A model generated the notes under the pieces. It was not told the origin of the DNA and did no database searches. It was given only the letters and a program-made list of their open reading frames with translations. Of a stretch of DNA of 8,555 nt, positions 1 through 5,188 are shown one piece after another. The DNA is taken from contig VAYJ01000111.1 of the NCBI GenBank assembly GCA_005888465.1, positions 1 to 8,555 on the forward strand. Reading direction: 5' to 3'. Both the position numbers and the translations under genes were made by a program. Numbering within the stretch: the stretch's first letter is position 1; each line of letters begins with the position of its first letter. The DNA is from Actinomycetota bacterium. Its GTDB lineage: Bacteria > Actinomycetota > UBA4738.

Positions 1-449
1 CGTTTGCGTTCGGTGATGTCGAGCAGGATTCCCTGGTGCACGAGCACGTGGCCGCGCTCGTCGCGTCCGACGGCGGTCGCCTGGTCCAGGACCCACACGA
101 CGCGCCCGTCGGCGGCGAGCATGCGGTACTCCATCTTGAAAGGCTGGCCCGATCCGATCGTGCGCTTCGTTTCGCCGATGCACGCCTGGCGGTCCTCGGG
201 GTGGACGTGCGCGAACCACTGGGTCGCGTCCGCCATCCACTCCTCGGGCTCGAACCCGAGGATCTCGCGTAGACGCGAGCTCACCCACAGCGTTGCGTTG
301 TCGACCCCACGGCTCACGTCCCAGAGGTAGGTGGCGGCCGGGATCTGCTCCACCAGGGTGCGGTAGAGAGCCTCCGCCCCAAGGGGAGCGATGGGCGCGA
401 CGGGCTGCTGTTCGCGCTGGTCAGGCTCTTGGCTGTGCTCACTGTCCAT
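1..449 (-). CDS. PAS-domain signalling protein, N-terminal part (runs off left edge)
   Basis: The minus strand is open from an ATG at 449 to the window edge, giving 149 codons with no stop. After a polar, Glu/Gln-rich leader of about 25 residues comes one complete PAS fold: LVEQIPAATYLWD at about 32-44, the REILGFEPEEW segment at 61-71, HVHPEDR at 81-87, PFKMEYRMLAADGRVVWV at 103-120, and the PAC-end signature LLDITERK at 142-149. PAS domains of this type sense small molecules, light or redox state, usually ahead of a histidine kinase, GGDEF/EAL or another output module. That output lies outside the window, so the role cannot be stated. The ATG has a GGTGA five bases upstream; an in-frame GTG at 458 is an alternative start. 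The gene is divergent from the one at 525. The PAS assignment is firm and everything downstream is unknown. Confidence 0.88.
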   Translation of the reverse strand, partial: MDSEHSQEPDQREQQPVAPIAPLGAEALYRTLVEQIPAATYLWDVSRGVDNATLWVSSRLREILGFEPEEWMADATQWFAHVHPEDRQACIGETKRTIGSGQPFKMEYRMLAADGRVVWVLDQATAVGRDERGHVLVHQGILLDITERK

Positions 450-509
450 GCTGGTCACCCCGAGTAAAGGTCGACACGACGGATCGCGTTCCTGAGCGAC
501 ACGGGCTTA

Positions 510-515
510 TACACT
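510..515 (+). promoter_or_regulatory. Possible -10 element (TACACT) in the divergent intergenic region
   Basis: TACACT fits the actinobacterial-style TAnnnT -10 pattern and lies nine bases before the GTG at 525, within the 75-base gap between divergent genes. If used, transcription would start at or within a few bases of the start codon. No convincing -35 is visible. The spacing is longer than the seven bases seen before other genes in this window, so the call is weak. Confidence 0.3.
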
Positions 516-524
516 GCGCCCGAC

Positions 525-1229
525 GTGCCGTCGGTACTGGGCTTTCTCCCGAGCACGAACGGCCTGCGCTTCGTGAACGCGTGGCCCGACGAGCCCGTCG
601 TCGTCGTGTCCGTCCCTGGTTTCGGCGCCGTGAAGATCGGCAACGCGAGCAACGGCCTCTGCGGCGGCATGGTGTTCCTCGTCCGCGACGTCTTCGAGGC
701 GCGCCTCCCGCCCATCCGGGACGCACAGCCGGCACAGGGCACACCGCTCTACGACTACATCGTGCAGCGGTTGATCGCGAGCTATCACCTCCCGAGCGGG
801 GTCCTGCAGTACTTCGGCTGGATGAACACCCCGGACGCGGACGGCGGGTTCTGGTTCCTGCGGCGCCGCGGGCTCGCCTGGAAGACGGTGGGTGAACAGT
901 GGCCGTCCATCCAGGCCGACATCGACGCGGGCCATCCGTCGCCGCTCGGGATCGTCACCGTCCGCTCCGCGAACCCCGCGGACCTCGGCCGGAACCATCA
1001 GGTGCTCGCGTACGGTTACGAGCTCGACGCCGCGCAGAACCTGGTCGTGCGCGTCTACGATCCGAACACCGACTCGGCGAACGGCGACGGGGTCCTCTTG
1101 GCCTTGAACGTGAAGGATCCAGCGCGCCCCACGCCCATCACGCACAACGTGGCGATCGCGGATCCGATCCGCGGGTTCTTCCGGATCCCGTATTCGTTCC
1201 GGGATCCGAGCGCGCTGACTGCACACTAG
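525..1229 (+). CDS. Uncharacterised protein resembling a papain-like cysteine hydrolase
   Basis: This 234-residue protein is not recognised by name. It has the layout of a papain-like cysteine hydrolase. A candidate nucleophile, Cys46, sits in NGLCGGM at the start of a predicted helix. A candidate base, His158, lies in GRNHQVLAYGYEL on a predicted strand. Asp179 or Asn181 in VRVYDPN could complete the triad. Between them is a helical region rich in aromatic residues, with YDYIVQRL at 76-83 and FGWMNTPDADGG at 97-108. There is no signal peptide or membrane segment, so it is probably cytoplasmic unless exported another way. The GTG start is chosen because no ATG or GTG lies between it and the divergent promoter region, and the N-terminus leads straight into the fold. 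Fold and triad are inferred from motif order. It could also be an inactive or non-peptidase relative (transglutaminase-like or C39-like). The coding frame itself is well supported. Confidence 0.8.
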   Translation: MPSVLGFLPSTNGLRFVNAWPDEPVVVVSVPGFGAVKIGNASNGLCGGMVFLVRDVFEARLPPIRDAQPAQGTPLYDYIVQRLIASYHLPSGVLQYFGWMNTPDADGGFWFLRRRGLAWKTVGEQWPSIQADIDAGHPSPLGIVTVRSANPADLGRNHQVLAYGYELDAAQNLVVRVYDPNTDSANGDGVLLALNVKDPARPTPITHNVAIADPIRGFFRIPYSFRDPSALTAH

Positions 1230-1322
1230 CGCTGCTCACGGAAGGACCTGAACGCGGTGCATCGTCGCATCGAATCCACCCGCCCGCTCGGCCGACGTTG
1301 ACGCCGACGACCCGCTCGCGCA

Positions 1323-1328
1323 GAATCT
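1323..1328 (+). promoter_or_regulatory. Possible leaderless -10 box (GAATCT)
   Basis: GAATCT keeps the A at position 2 and T at position 6 of TAnnnT but has G for the first T. It is exactly seven bases before the ATG at 1336, the spacing seen at 2443, 3340 and 3824. It is supported mainly by that repeated geometry. No Shine-Dalgarno sequence precedes this ATG. Confidence 0.28.
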
Positions 1329-1335
1329 CGGCCCG

Positions 1336-1650
1336 ATGGTGACTTTCGACATCGAGTGCCAGGTGACGTTCGGGGGCGCGGTGCCCACCGAGCAGCAGGT
1401 GGCCTTCAAGAGGTCGGTGGGCGGGCATTCCGGCTGGTACGGCCCGACGCCGATCGTGACATGGACGGGGTCGAGTGAGGCACTGATCCTGTTGGTCGCC
1501 AAGAGCGAAGCGGTGGACGACGCTACTTCGGACGCCCTCTGCCAGCAGGCATCTGACCAGGTCAGGGTCTGGGTCGCCGACGCGGGGCTCTCGGGGGACT
1601 CCTCAGCCGATGCCCTGAGCGTGCGCTGCCTGGCGAAGCCTCGCATCTGA
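1336..1650 (+). CDS. Small hypothetical protein, 104 residues
   Basis: I do not recognise this family. The likely order of secondary structure is a strand (VTFDIECQVTF, 2-12), a helix (TEQQVAFKRSV, 18-28), a strand pair around PIVTWTGSSEALILLVAKSE (39-58), a long helix (about 60-84), and a final strand (ALSVRCLAKPRI, 93-104). That beta-alpha-beta-beta-alpha-beta order would suit a ferredoxin-like (ACT-like) fold, but this is only a guess from the sequence pattern. There is no signal peptide, membrane segment or obvious catalytic motif; cysteines at 8, 69 and 98 are not in a metal-binding spacing. It stands alone, 106 bases after the upstream gene and 45 before the muramidase, so it is probably transcribed by itself. 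Composition and the absence of a better competing frame support it as coding. Confidence 0.6.
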   Translation: MVTFDIECQVTFGGAVPTEQQVAFKRSVGGHSGWYGPTPIVTWTGSSEALILLVAKSEAVDDATSDALCQQASDQVRVWVADAGLSGDSSADALSVRCLAKPRI

Positions 1651-1679
1651 CGCGGGCTGCCCGATCCGCCCGCTCCCTG

Positions 1680-1685
1680 TAGGGT
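1680..1685 (+). promoter_or_regulatory. Possible -10 box (TAGGGT) upstream of the muramidase gene
   Basis: TAGGGT matches TAnnnT in the 45-base gap before the muramidase ATG at 1696. The gap is ten bases, so transcription from the usual offset would give a leader of only about three bases. GAAGG at 1688-1691 lies too close to the ATG to be a good ribosome binding site. Confidence 0.33.
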
Positions 1686-1695
1686 CGAAGGTCGC

Positions 1696-2445
1696 ATGCG
1701 TCGGCCGATCCGCGTCGCCATCGGCGCCGGCGCCGCCACGCTCGCCCTGGCCGGGATCACGGGCGGGGTCGTGTTGGTCGGGCGCGCGGGCGCCCCATCG
1801 CCCTCGCCGACTCCGGTGATCCGCGTGGCGGGCGTGGACGTGTCCTCGCACAACCGCCAGATCCCCTGGGGCGCGGCGGCCACCTCCGGGATCCGATTCG
1901 TCATCGCACGAGCGACCGAGGGAGCCACGCAGGTCGACCGCGCCTATGCAACCGTGCGCGAGCAGGCGACCGCCGCCGGCCTCGCCTTCACCGCCTTCCA
2001 CTTCGCCAGGCCCGACCGCACCCTGGGCGACGCCGAGCGCGAGGCGGAGAAGTTTGTGCTCGTGTCGAAGCTGTCCTCGGGTGACCTCGTCCCCGTGCTC
2101 GACCTCGAGGCGTCCGGAAGCCTCGGGGTCCGGGGCCTGCAGATCTGGACGCGAACCTGGCTCGAGGCTGTGGGGTCGACGCTCGGCGTGAAGCCGCTCA
2201 TCTACACCAACGCGGACTTCTGGATGACCCACATGGGCAACACCACCTCGTTCGCGGACGCGGGCTACGGCCTCTTCGTGGCGAGCTGGGGCACCGCCGA
2301 GCCGGTCCTGCCGGCCTTCGACTGGGGCGGCCACGGCTGGACCATGTGGCAGACGACGAGTTGCGGCAAGGTGCCGGGGATCCCCGGGTGCCTGGACCGG
2401 GACGTCTTCAACGGCGCCATTCTCTCCTCGATAACGATCCCGTAA
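1696..2445 (+). CDS. GH25 family lysozyme (muramidase) with N-terminal signal/anchor
   Basis: GH25 enzymes hydrolyse the beta-1,4 bond between N-acetylmuramic acid and N-acetylglucosamine in peptidoglycan. The 249-residue product begins with a basic MRRPIR and a hydrophobic stretch at about 7-30, either an uncleaved anchor or a signal peptide. A Pro/Ser-rich linker (about 33-41) follows, so the enzyme should act outside the membrane. The catalytic domain spans about 43-249. The first-strand acid is Asp48 in GVDVSSHN, and the DxE pair is Asp136/Glu138 in PVLDLEASG. KPLIYTNADFW (166-176) and the terminal WTMWQTTS plus LDRDVFNG (233-240) are typical of the family. Cys223 and Cys232 may form a disulfide. 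All expected acids are present, so it should be active. Host cell-wall remodelling and killing of competitors are both possible; there are no phage genes nearby. Its TAA stop forms the first half of the next TAAGCT box. Confidence 0.93.
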   Translation: MRRPIRVAIGAGAATLALAGITGGVVLVGRAGAPSPSPTPVIRVAGVDVSSHNRQIPWGAAATSGIRFVIARATEGATQVDRAYATVREQATAAGLAFTAFHFARPDRTLGDAEREAEKFVLVSKLSSGDLVPVLDLEASGSLGVRGLQIWTRTWLEAVGSTLGVKPLIYTNADFWMTHMGNTTSFADAGYGLFVASWGTAEPVLPAFDWGGHGWTMWQTTSCGKVPGIPGCLDRDVFNGAILSSITIP

Positions 2446-2448
2446 GCT
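2443..2448 (+). promoter_or_regulatory. TAAGCT -10 box overlapping the muramidase stop codon
   Basis: TAAGCT fits TAnnnT and is exactly seven bases before GTG 2456. Its first three bases are the TAA stop of the muramidase gene. The same arrangement, TAAGCT then seven bases then GTG, recurs at 3824-3839. No clear -35 is visible. It would drive a leaderless transcript for the DUF2971 locus. Confidence 0.48.
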
Positions 2449-2455
2449 GCCGCCC

Positions 2456-2634
2456 GTGAGGGACGGCTGGCTCGACGCGCGACTGGGTGAGGTCTCCGGC
2501 CGAACCCGTGCGACCCTCGAGCGGCTGCAGCGGGACGTTCCATTGACGACGAATCGCGGCGCATCTGGGCGAGCCACCTGGAGTCCTTCGGAGACTCGGG
2601 GGAGATCCTCTACGCGTTCGGCCTGGTCAGGCAC
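2456..2634 (+). other. Disrupted 5' portion of the DUF2971 gene
   Basis: A GTG at 2456, well placed after a TAAGCT box, opens a reading frame encoding WLDARLGEVSGRTRATLE and onward, then turns arginine-rich and non-protein-like after about 30 codons (stop at 2870-2872). The conserved DUF2971 protein is in the frame one base back. That frame is open only from 2491, after a TGA at 2488-2490. It already shows family-like sequence (RIWASHLESFGDSGEILY from about 2560) well before its first ATG/GTG/TTG at 2635. The simplest reading is one base lost, or two gained, between about 2491 and 2557. This may be a real mutation or a sequence error. An N-terminal LYHYT-type motif common in the family is not visible. 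Confidence 0.5.
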
Positions 2635-3327
2635 GTGTTGGACCAGGAGGCGGGGCGCCACCCGACAGGTGCGCAGGCGGACCTCGCGAACCGGCTGCGC
2701 GCGGCCCTCACCCCGTACGGCCCGTATCTCGAGGCCTATGCGGCCTGCTTCTGCGATGAGGGCGACCTGCTCACGGCCTGGCGCGCCTACGCGCGCGAAG
2801 GCGGGGTGGCGATCGGCCTGGACACGTCGTTCCTGGAACGCCGGGCGCGTACGACCCCGGGCTTTACGCTGATGCGGGTGATCTACGACCGCGCCGCCCA
2901 GGAGGAGCTGGTCCGCTCGACGATCGCCGGCGCCTTTGGGGCGCTCGGCGACGGCGAGGCCCCTGACGACGCGGTGTCCCGGTGCGAGGGCTTCGTCCTG
3001 GCCGAGCTCACGCCGGCGTTCGCGAGCTGCAAGCATCCGTCGCTCGCCGAGGAGCGCGAGTGGCGGCTCGTGCATGCGTGGGCCCCCGGAGAGGCGGGTC
3101 TCCCCGTGCACTTCCGGCCTGGTTCGAACGGCCTGACGTCGTATGTCGAGCTCAAGGTCACCGACCCGGCGGGGATCTTTGACGACCGGATCCCGATCCA
3201 CCGGTTCTTCACGGGCCCGACGGCGAACCCCCGCCGGGCCGCGAAGACGCTCGCGCTGTTCCGCTACGAGCACGGCTACGAGGGTTCCGCCGAGATCGTT
3301 CGAAGCGCGATCCCGTTCGGCGCCTGA
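2635..3327 (+). CDS. DUF2971 family protein (5' end truncated or frameshifted)
   Basis: The product (230 residues from the first standard start codon) matches the DUF2971 family, whose biochemical role is not established. Diagnostic segments, numbered from GTG 2635, are the CFCDEGDLLTAWRAYAREGG block (38-57) followed by VAIGLD (58-63), and KHPSLAEEREWRLVHAW (133-149), plus a C-terminal VELKVTDPAGIF region. The block normally before these, including the segment like IWASHLESFGDSGEI, is encoded in the same frame upstream of 2635 without an ATG, GTG or TTG. The annotated start is therefore a minimum rather than a likely true one. There is no signal peptide, so the product would be cytoplasmic. 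It lies between a muramidase and tadA with its own promoter-like box, so no operon partner is suggested. If the frame break is real the gene is probably a pseudogene; if it is a sequence error the gene starts at 2456. Confidence 0.8.
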   Translation: MLDQEAGRHPTGAQADLANRLRAALTPYGPYLEAYAACFCDEGDLLTAWRAYAREGGVAIGLDTSFLERRARTTPGFTLMRVIYDRAAQEELVRSTIAGAFGALGDGEAPDDAVSRCEGFVLAELTPAFASCKHPSLAEEREWRLVHAWAPGEAGLPVHFRPGSNGLTSYVELKVTDPAGIFDDRIPIHRFFTGPTANPRRAAKTLALFRYEHGYEGSAEIVRSAIPFGA

Positions 3328-3339
3328 GCTCGAGTCGCC

Positions 3340-3345
3340 TATCCT
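3340..3345 (+). promoter_or_regulatory. Leaderless -10 box (TATCCT) for tadA
   Basis: TATCCT fits TAnnnT and lies in the short gap after the DUF2971 stop. Seven bases separate it from ATC at 3353, the same spacing found before GTG 2456 and GTG 3837. This supports transcription starting at or next to the ATC codon. Confidence 0.43.
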
Positions 3346-3352
3346 CCCCGGC

Positions 3353-3826
3353 ATCGACCCGGACCCCGACCTCGACCGTCGCATGATGGTGGCCGCGCTG
3401 GACGCTGCGCGGCGCTGCCTCGACTGGGGAGACGTGCCCGTCGGCGCCGTCGTGGCACGCGATGCGGAGATCCTCTCGGCGCGCGGGAACGAGCGCGAGC
3501 GCCGGCAGGACCCGACGGCGCACGCGGAGCTGCTCGCCATCCGGGGCGCGGCCGAGGCCGTCGGGAGCTGGCACCTGGAGGGGTGCACCCTGTACGTCAC
3601 GCTCGAGCCGTGCGCCATGTGCGCGGGGGCCCTGGTGCTTGCGCGGATCGACCGGCTGGTGTTCGGCGCCAGGGACCCGAAGGCGGGCTTCGCCGGGTCG
3701 CTGGGCGACCTGGTCCGCGACCCCCGCCTCAACCACCGGCTCGAGGTCGAGGGCGGCCTGGCGGCGGAGGAGTCCGCGGCGCTCCTTCGGGGGTTCTTCG
3801 GGGCCCGGCGGGAGCCCACGGGCTAA
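3353..3826 (+). CDS. tadA: tRNA-specific adenosine deaminase TadA, probable ATC start
   Basis: TadA is the zinc enzyme that deaminates adenosine 34 of tRNA-Arg(ACG) to inosine, allowing CGU/CGC/CGA decoding. The deaminase signatures are complete: the HAE motif in DPTAHAEL and PCxxC in TLEPCAMCAGAL, then FGARDPKAGFAGSLGDL and LNHRLEVEGG, which are typical of TadA rather than cytidine or guanine deaminases. Counting from ATC 3353, the zinc ligands and catalytic acid fall at His57, Glu59, Cys87 and Cys90, the numbering of E. coli TadA from memory. That, together with the TATCCT box seven bases upstream, is why I chose this rare start. The conservative alternative is ATG 3383 (or 3386), which removes the first ten or eleven residues and part of helix 1. 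No ATG, GTG or TTG lies in frame between the DUF2971 stop and 3383. The TAA stop overlaps the next promoter-like box. Identity is very secure; the exact start is less so. Confidence 0.93.
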   Translation: MDPDPDLDRRMMVAALDAARRCLDWGDVPVGAVVARDAEILSARGNERERRQDPTAHAELLAIRGAAEAVGSWHLEGCTLYVTLEPCAMCAGALVLARIDRLVFGARDPKAGFAGSLGDLVRDPRLNHRLEVEGGLAAEESAALLRGFFGARREPTG

Positions 3827-3829
3827 GCT
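3824..3829 (+). promoter_or_regulatory. TAAGCT -10 box for the molybdenum hydroxylase operon, overlapping the tadA stop
   Basis: TAAGCT contains the TAA stop of tadA (3824-3826) and is exactly seven bases before GTG 3837, repeating the layout at 2443-2458. No recognisable -35 is present. It is the best candidate promoter for the three-subunit operon, giving a leaderless mRNA. Confidence 0.48.
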
Positions 3830-3836
3830 CCCTCGC

Positions 3837-4715
3837 GTGAAGCCGGCTGCGTTCGAGTACCTCGCGCCGCGAAGCGTCGAGGAGGCGGTCGCGCTGCTCG
3901 CCGAGCGCGGTGAGGACGCGAAGGTGATCGCCGGGGGCCAGAGTCTGGTGCCGATGATGGCGTTCCGGCTCGCCACCCCTGCGGCGTTGGTCGACCTGAA
4001 CGGAGTCTCCGAGCTCGACCACGCGCGGGTCGATCGGGACACGCTGGTGCTCGGCGCGACGGCGCGACATCGCTCGGTCCAGGAGCTGGCCGGGCTCCGC
4101 GAGCGATGCGCGATGGTCGCCGAGGCGGTCGGCCTGATCGGACACCCCCCGATCCGCAATCGCGGAACGGCCGGTGGGAGCATCGCGCACGCGGATCCCG
4201 CCGCCGAATGGCCTGCGCTGCTGCTCGCGCTCGACGGCGAGGTCGATGCCATGGGCCCCGGCGGACGTCGAACGATCGCCGCGGCGGACCTCTTCCGGAC
4301 GTACTTCACCACGGCGCTCGCACCCGACGAGATCCTGACCGAGGTTCGTCTGCCACTTCCCGCGGGCGCCGTCGGCTCGGCCTTCGTGGAGGTCGCGCAG
4401 CGCCACGGCGACTTCGCGGTCGCAGGTGCCGGAGCGCTCATGATTGTGGCCGACGACGGTTCGGTCGCCGATGCTCGGCTCGTGCTGATCGGCGTCCGGG
4501 ACACCGCCGTTCGGAGCGTGGCGGCCGAGACGATCCTCCGAGGCGCGAGCCCGACCGACCCGGTGCTCGACGACGCGACGAACGCGATCAGGTCGGAGAT
4601 CGATCCGGTGTCCGACGTCCACGGGTCGAGCGCGTATCGGCGTCGCGTCGCGATTGCCGTCGCGCGACGTGCGGTCACGCTCGCCCGCGACCGCGCCCAC
4701 GCGGCGGTGGCCTGA
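3837..4715 (+). CDS. FAD-binding medium subunit of a molybdenum hydroxylase (CoxM-like)
   Basis: This 292-residue protein is the FAD subunit of a xanthine dehydrogenase/CO dehydrogenase-family enzyme. It passes electrons from the [2Fe-2S] subunit to the external acceptor. The N-terminus FEYLAPRSVEEAVALL is typical of CoxM/CutM. The two FAD-pyrophosphate motifs are AGGQSLVPMM (32-41) and TAGGSIAHADPAAE (111-124). The C-terminal part (about 170-285) carries the CO_deh_flav_C-type region. Length is normal for the family. GTG 3837 is preferred because it lies seven bases after TAAGCT and leads directly into the conserved N-terminus; upstream sequence in this frame overlaps tadA and is not conserved. 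The TGA stop overlaps the ATG of the small subunit by one base, so translation is probably coupled. CoxM-like is a family label; the substrate is not known. Confidence 0.93.
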   Translation: MKPAAFEYLAPRSVEEAVALLAERGEDAKVIAGGQSLVPMMAFRLATPAALVDLNGVSELDHARVDRDTLVLGATARHRSVQELAGLRERCAMVAEAVGLIGHPPIRNRGTAGGSIAHADPAAEWPALLLALDGEVDAMGPGGRRTIAAADLFRTYFTTALAPDEILTEVRLPLPAGAVGSAFVEVAQRHGDFAVAGAGALMIVADDGSVADARLVLIGVRDTAVRSVAAETILRGASPTDPVLDDATNAIRSEIDPVSDVHGSSAYRRRVAIAVARRAVTLARDRAHAAVA

Positions 4716-5188
4716 TGGACGTCACGCTCTCGGTCAACGGCGTGAGCCGAACCGCTTCGGTCGAGCCGCGCATCACGCTCGCCGACGTCCTGCGCGACGA
4801 GCTCGGGCTCACCGGGACGCACGTGGGCTGCGAGCACGGCGTCTGCGGCGCCTGCACGGTGCTTCTCGACGGCCGCTCGGTTCGTTCGTGCCTGCTCTTC
4901 GCCGTGCAGGCGGCCGGCCAGGAGGTCACGACCGTCGAGGGCCTGGCGGCCGCGGACGGCACGCTGCACCCCCTGCAGAAAGCGTTCCACGACGCGCACG
5001 GGCTGCAATGCGGATTCTGCACGCCGGGGTTCCTGATGGCCGCGCGCGAGTTGCTCGACGAGAACCCATCGCCGACCGAGTCCGAGGTTCGCACGTGGCT
5101 CTCGGGGAACCTCTGTCGGTGCACCGGCTACCAGAACATCGTCGACGCGGTGCTGCTCGCCGCGGAGCGCATGCGGGGCGCACCGTGA
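4715..5188 (+). CDS. [2Fe-2S] small subunit of a molybdenum hydroxylase (CoxS-like)
   Basis: This 157-residue iron-sulfur subunit carries electrons from the molybdenum site to FAD. All eight cluster cysteines are present. Cys39, Cys44, Cys47 and Cys59 form the N-terminal plant-ferredoxin-type cluster (GCEHGVCGACTV, then SCLL). Cys99, Cys102, Cys134 and Cys136 form the C-terminal helical cluster (QCGFCTPGF and NLCRCTGYQNI). Length and spacing are those of CoxS/XdhC-like subunits. ATG 4715 shares its A with the preceding TGA stop. A purine-rich GGTGG lies just upstream as a modest ribosome binding site. The stop overlaps the large-subunit GTG in a GTGA junction. There is no export signal, so the enzyme is cytoplasmic or faces the cytoplasmic side of the membrane. 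Function as an electron-transfer subunit is secure; the substrate of the complex is not. Confidence 0.95.
   Translation: MDVTLSVNGVSRTASVEPRITLADVLRDELGLTGTHVGCEHGVCGACTVLLDGRSVRSCLLFAVQAAGQEVTTVEGLAAADGTLHPLQKAFHDAHGLQCGFCTPGFLMAARELLDENPSPTESEVRTWLSGNLCRCTGYQNIVDAVLLAAERMRGAP

Noticed and set aside
1114..1207. Cluster of GGATCC/GATCC repeats near the end of the cysteine-hydrolase-like gene
   Set aside because: These fall in coding sequence on common codons for Asp, Pro, Ile and Arg and have no regular spacing; no repeat array is implied.
1603..5008. Very long minus-strand open frames (738 and 599 codons) opposite the muramidase, DUF2971, tadA and hydroxylase genes
   Set aside because: Their translations are arginine-, serine- and proline-rich with no domain signatures, and they lie opposite well-identified genes. 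GC-rich DNA produces such antisense open frames by default.
4654..5184. Upstream in-frame extension of the large subunit from 4654
   Set aside because: The extension overlaps the small subunit and is arginine-rich and unlike the family; GTG 5185 at the GTGA junction leads straight into the conserved N-terminus.
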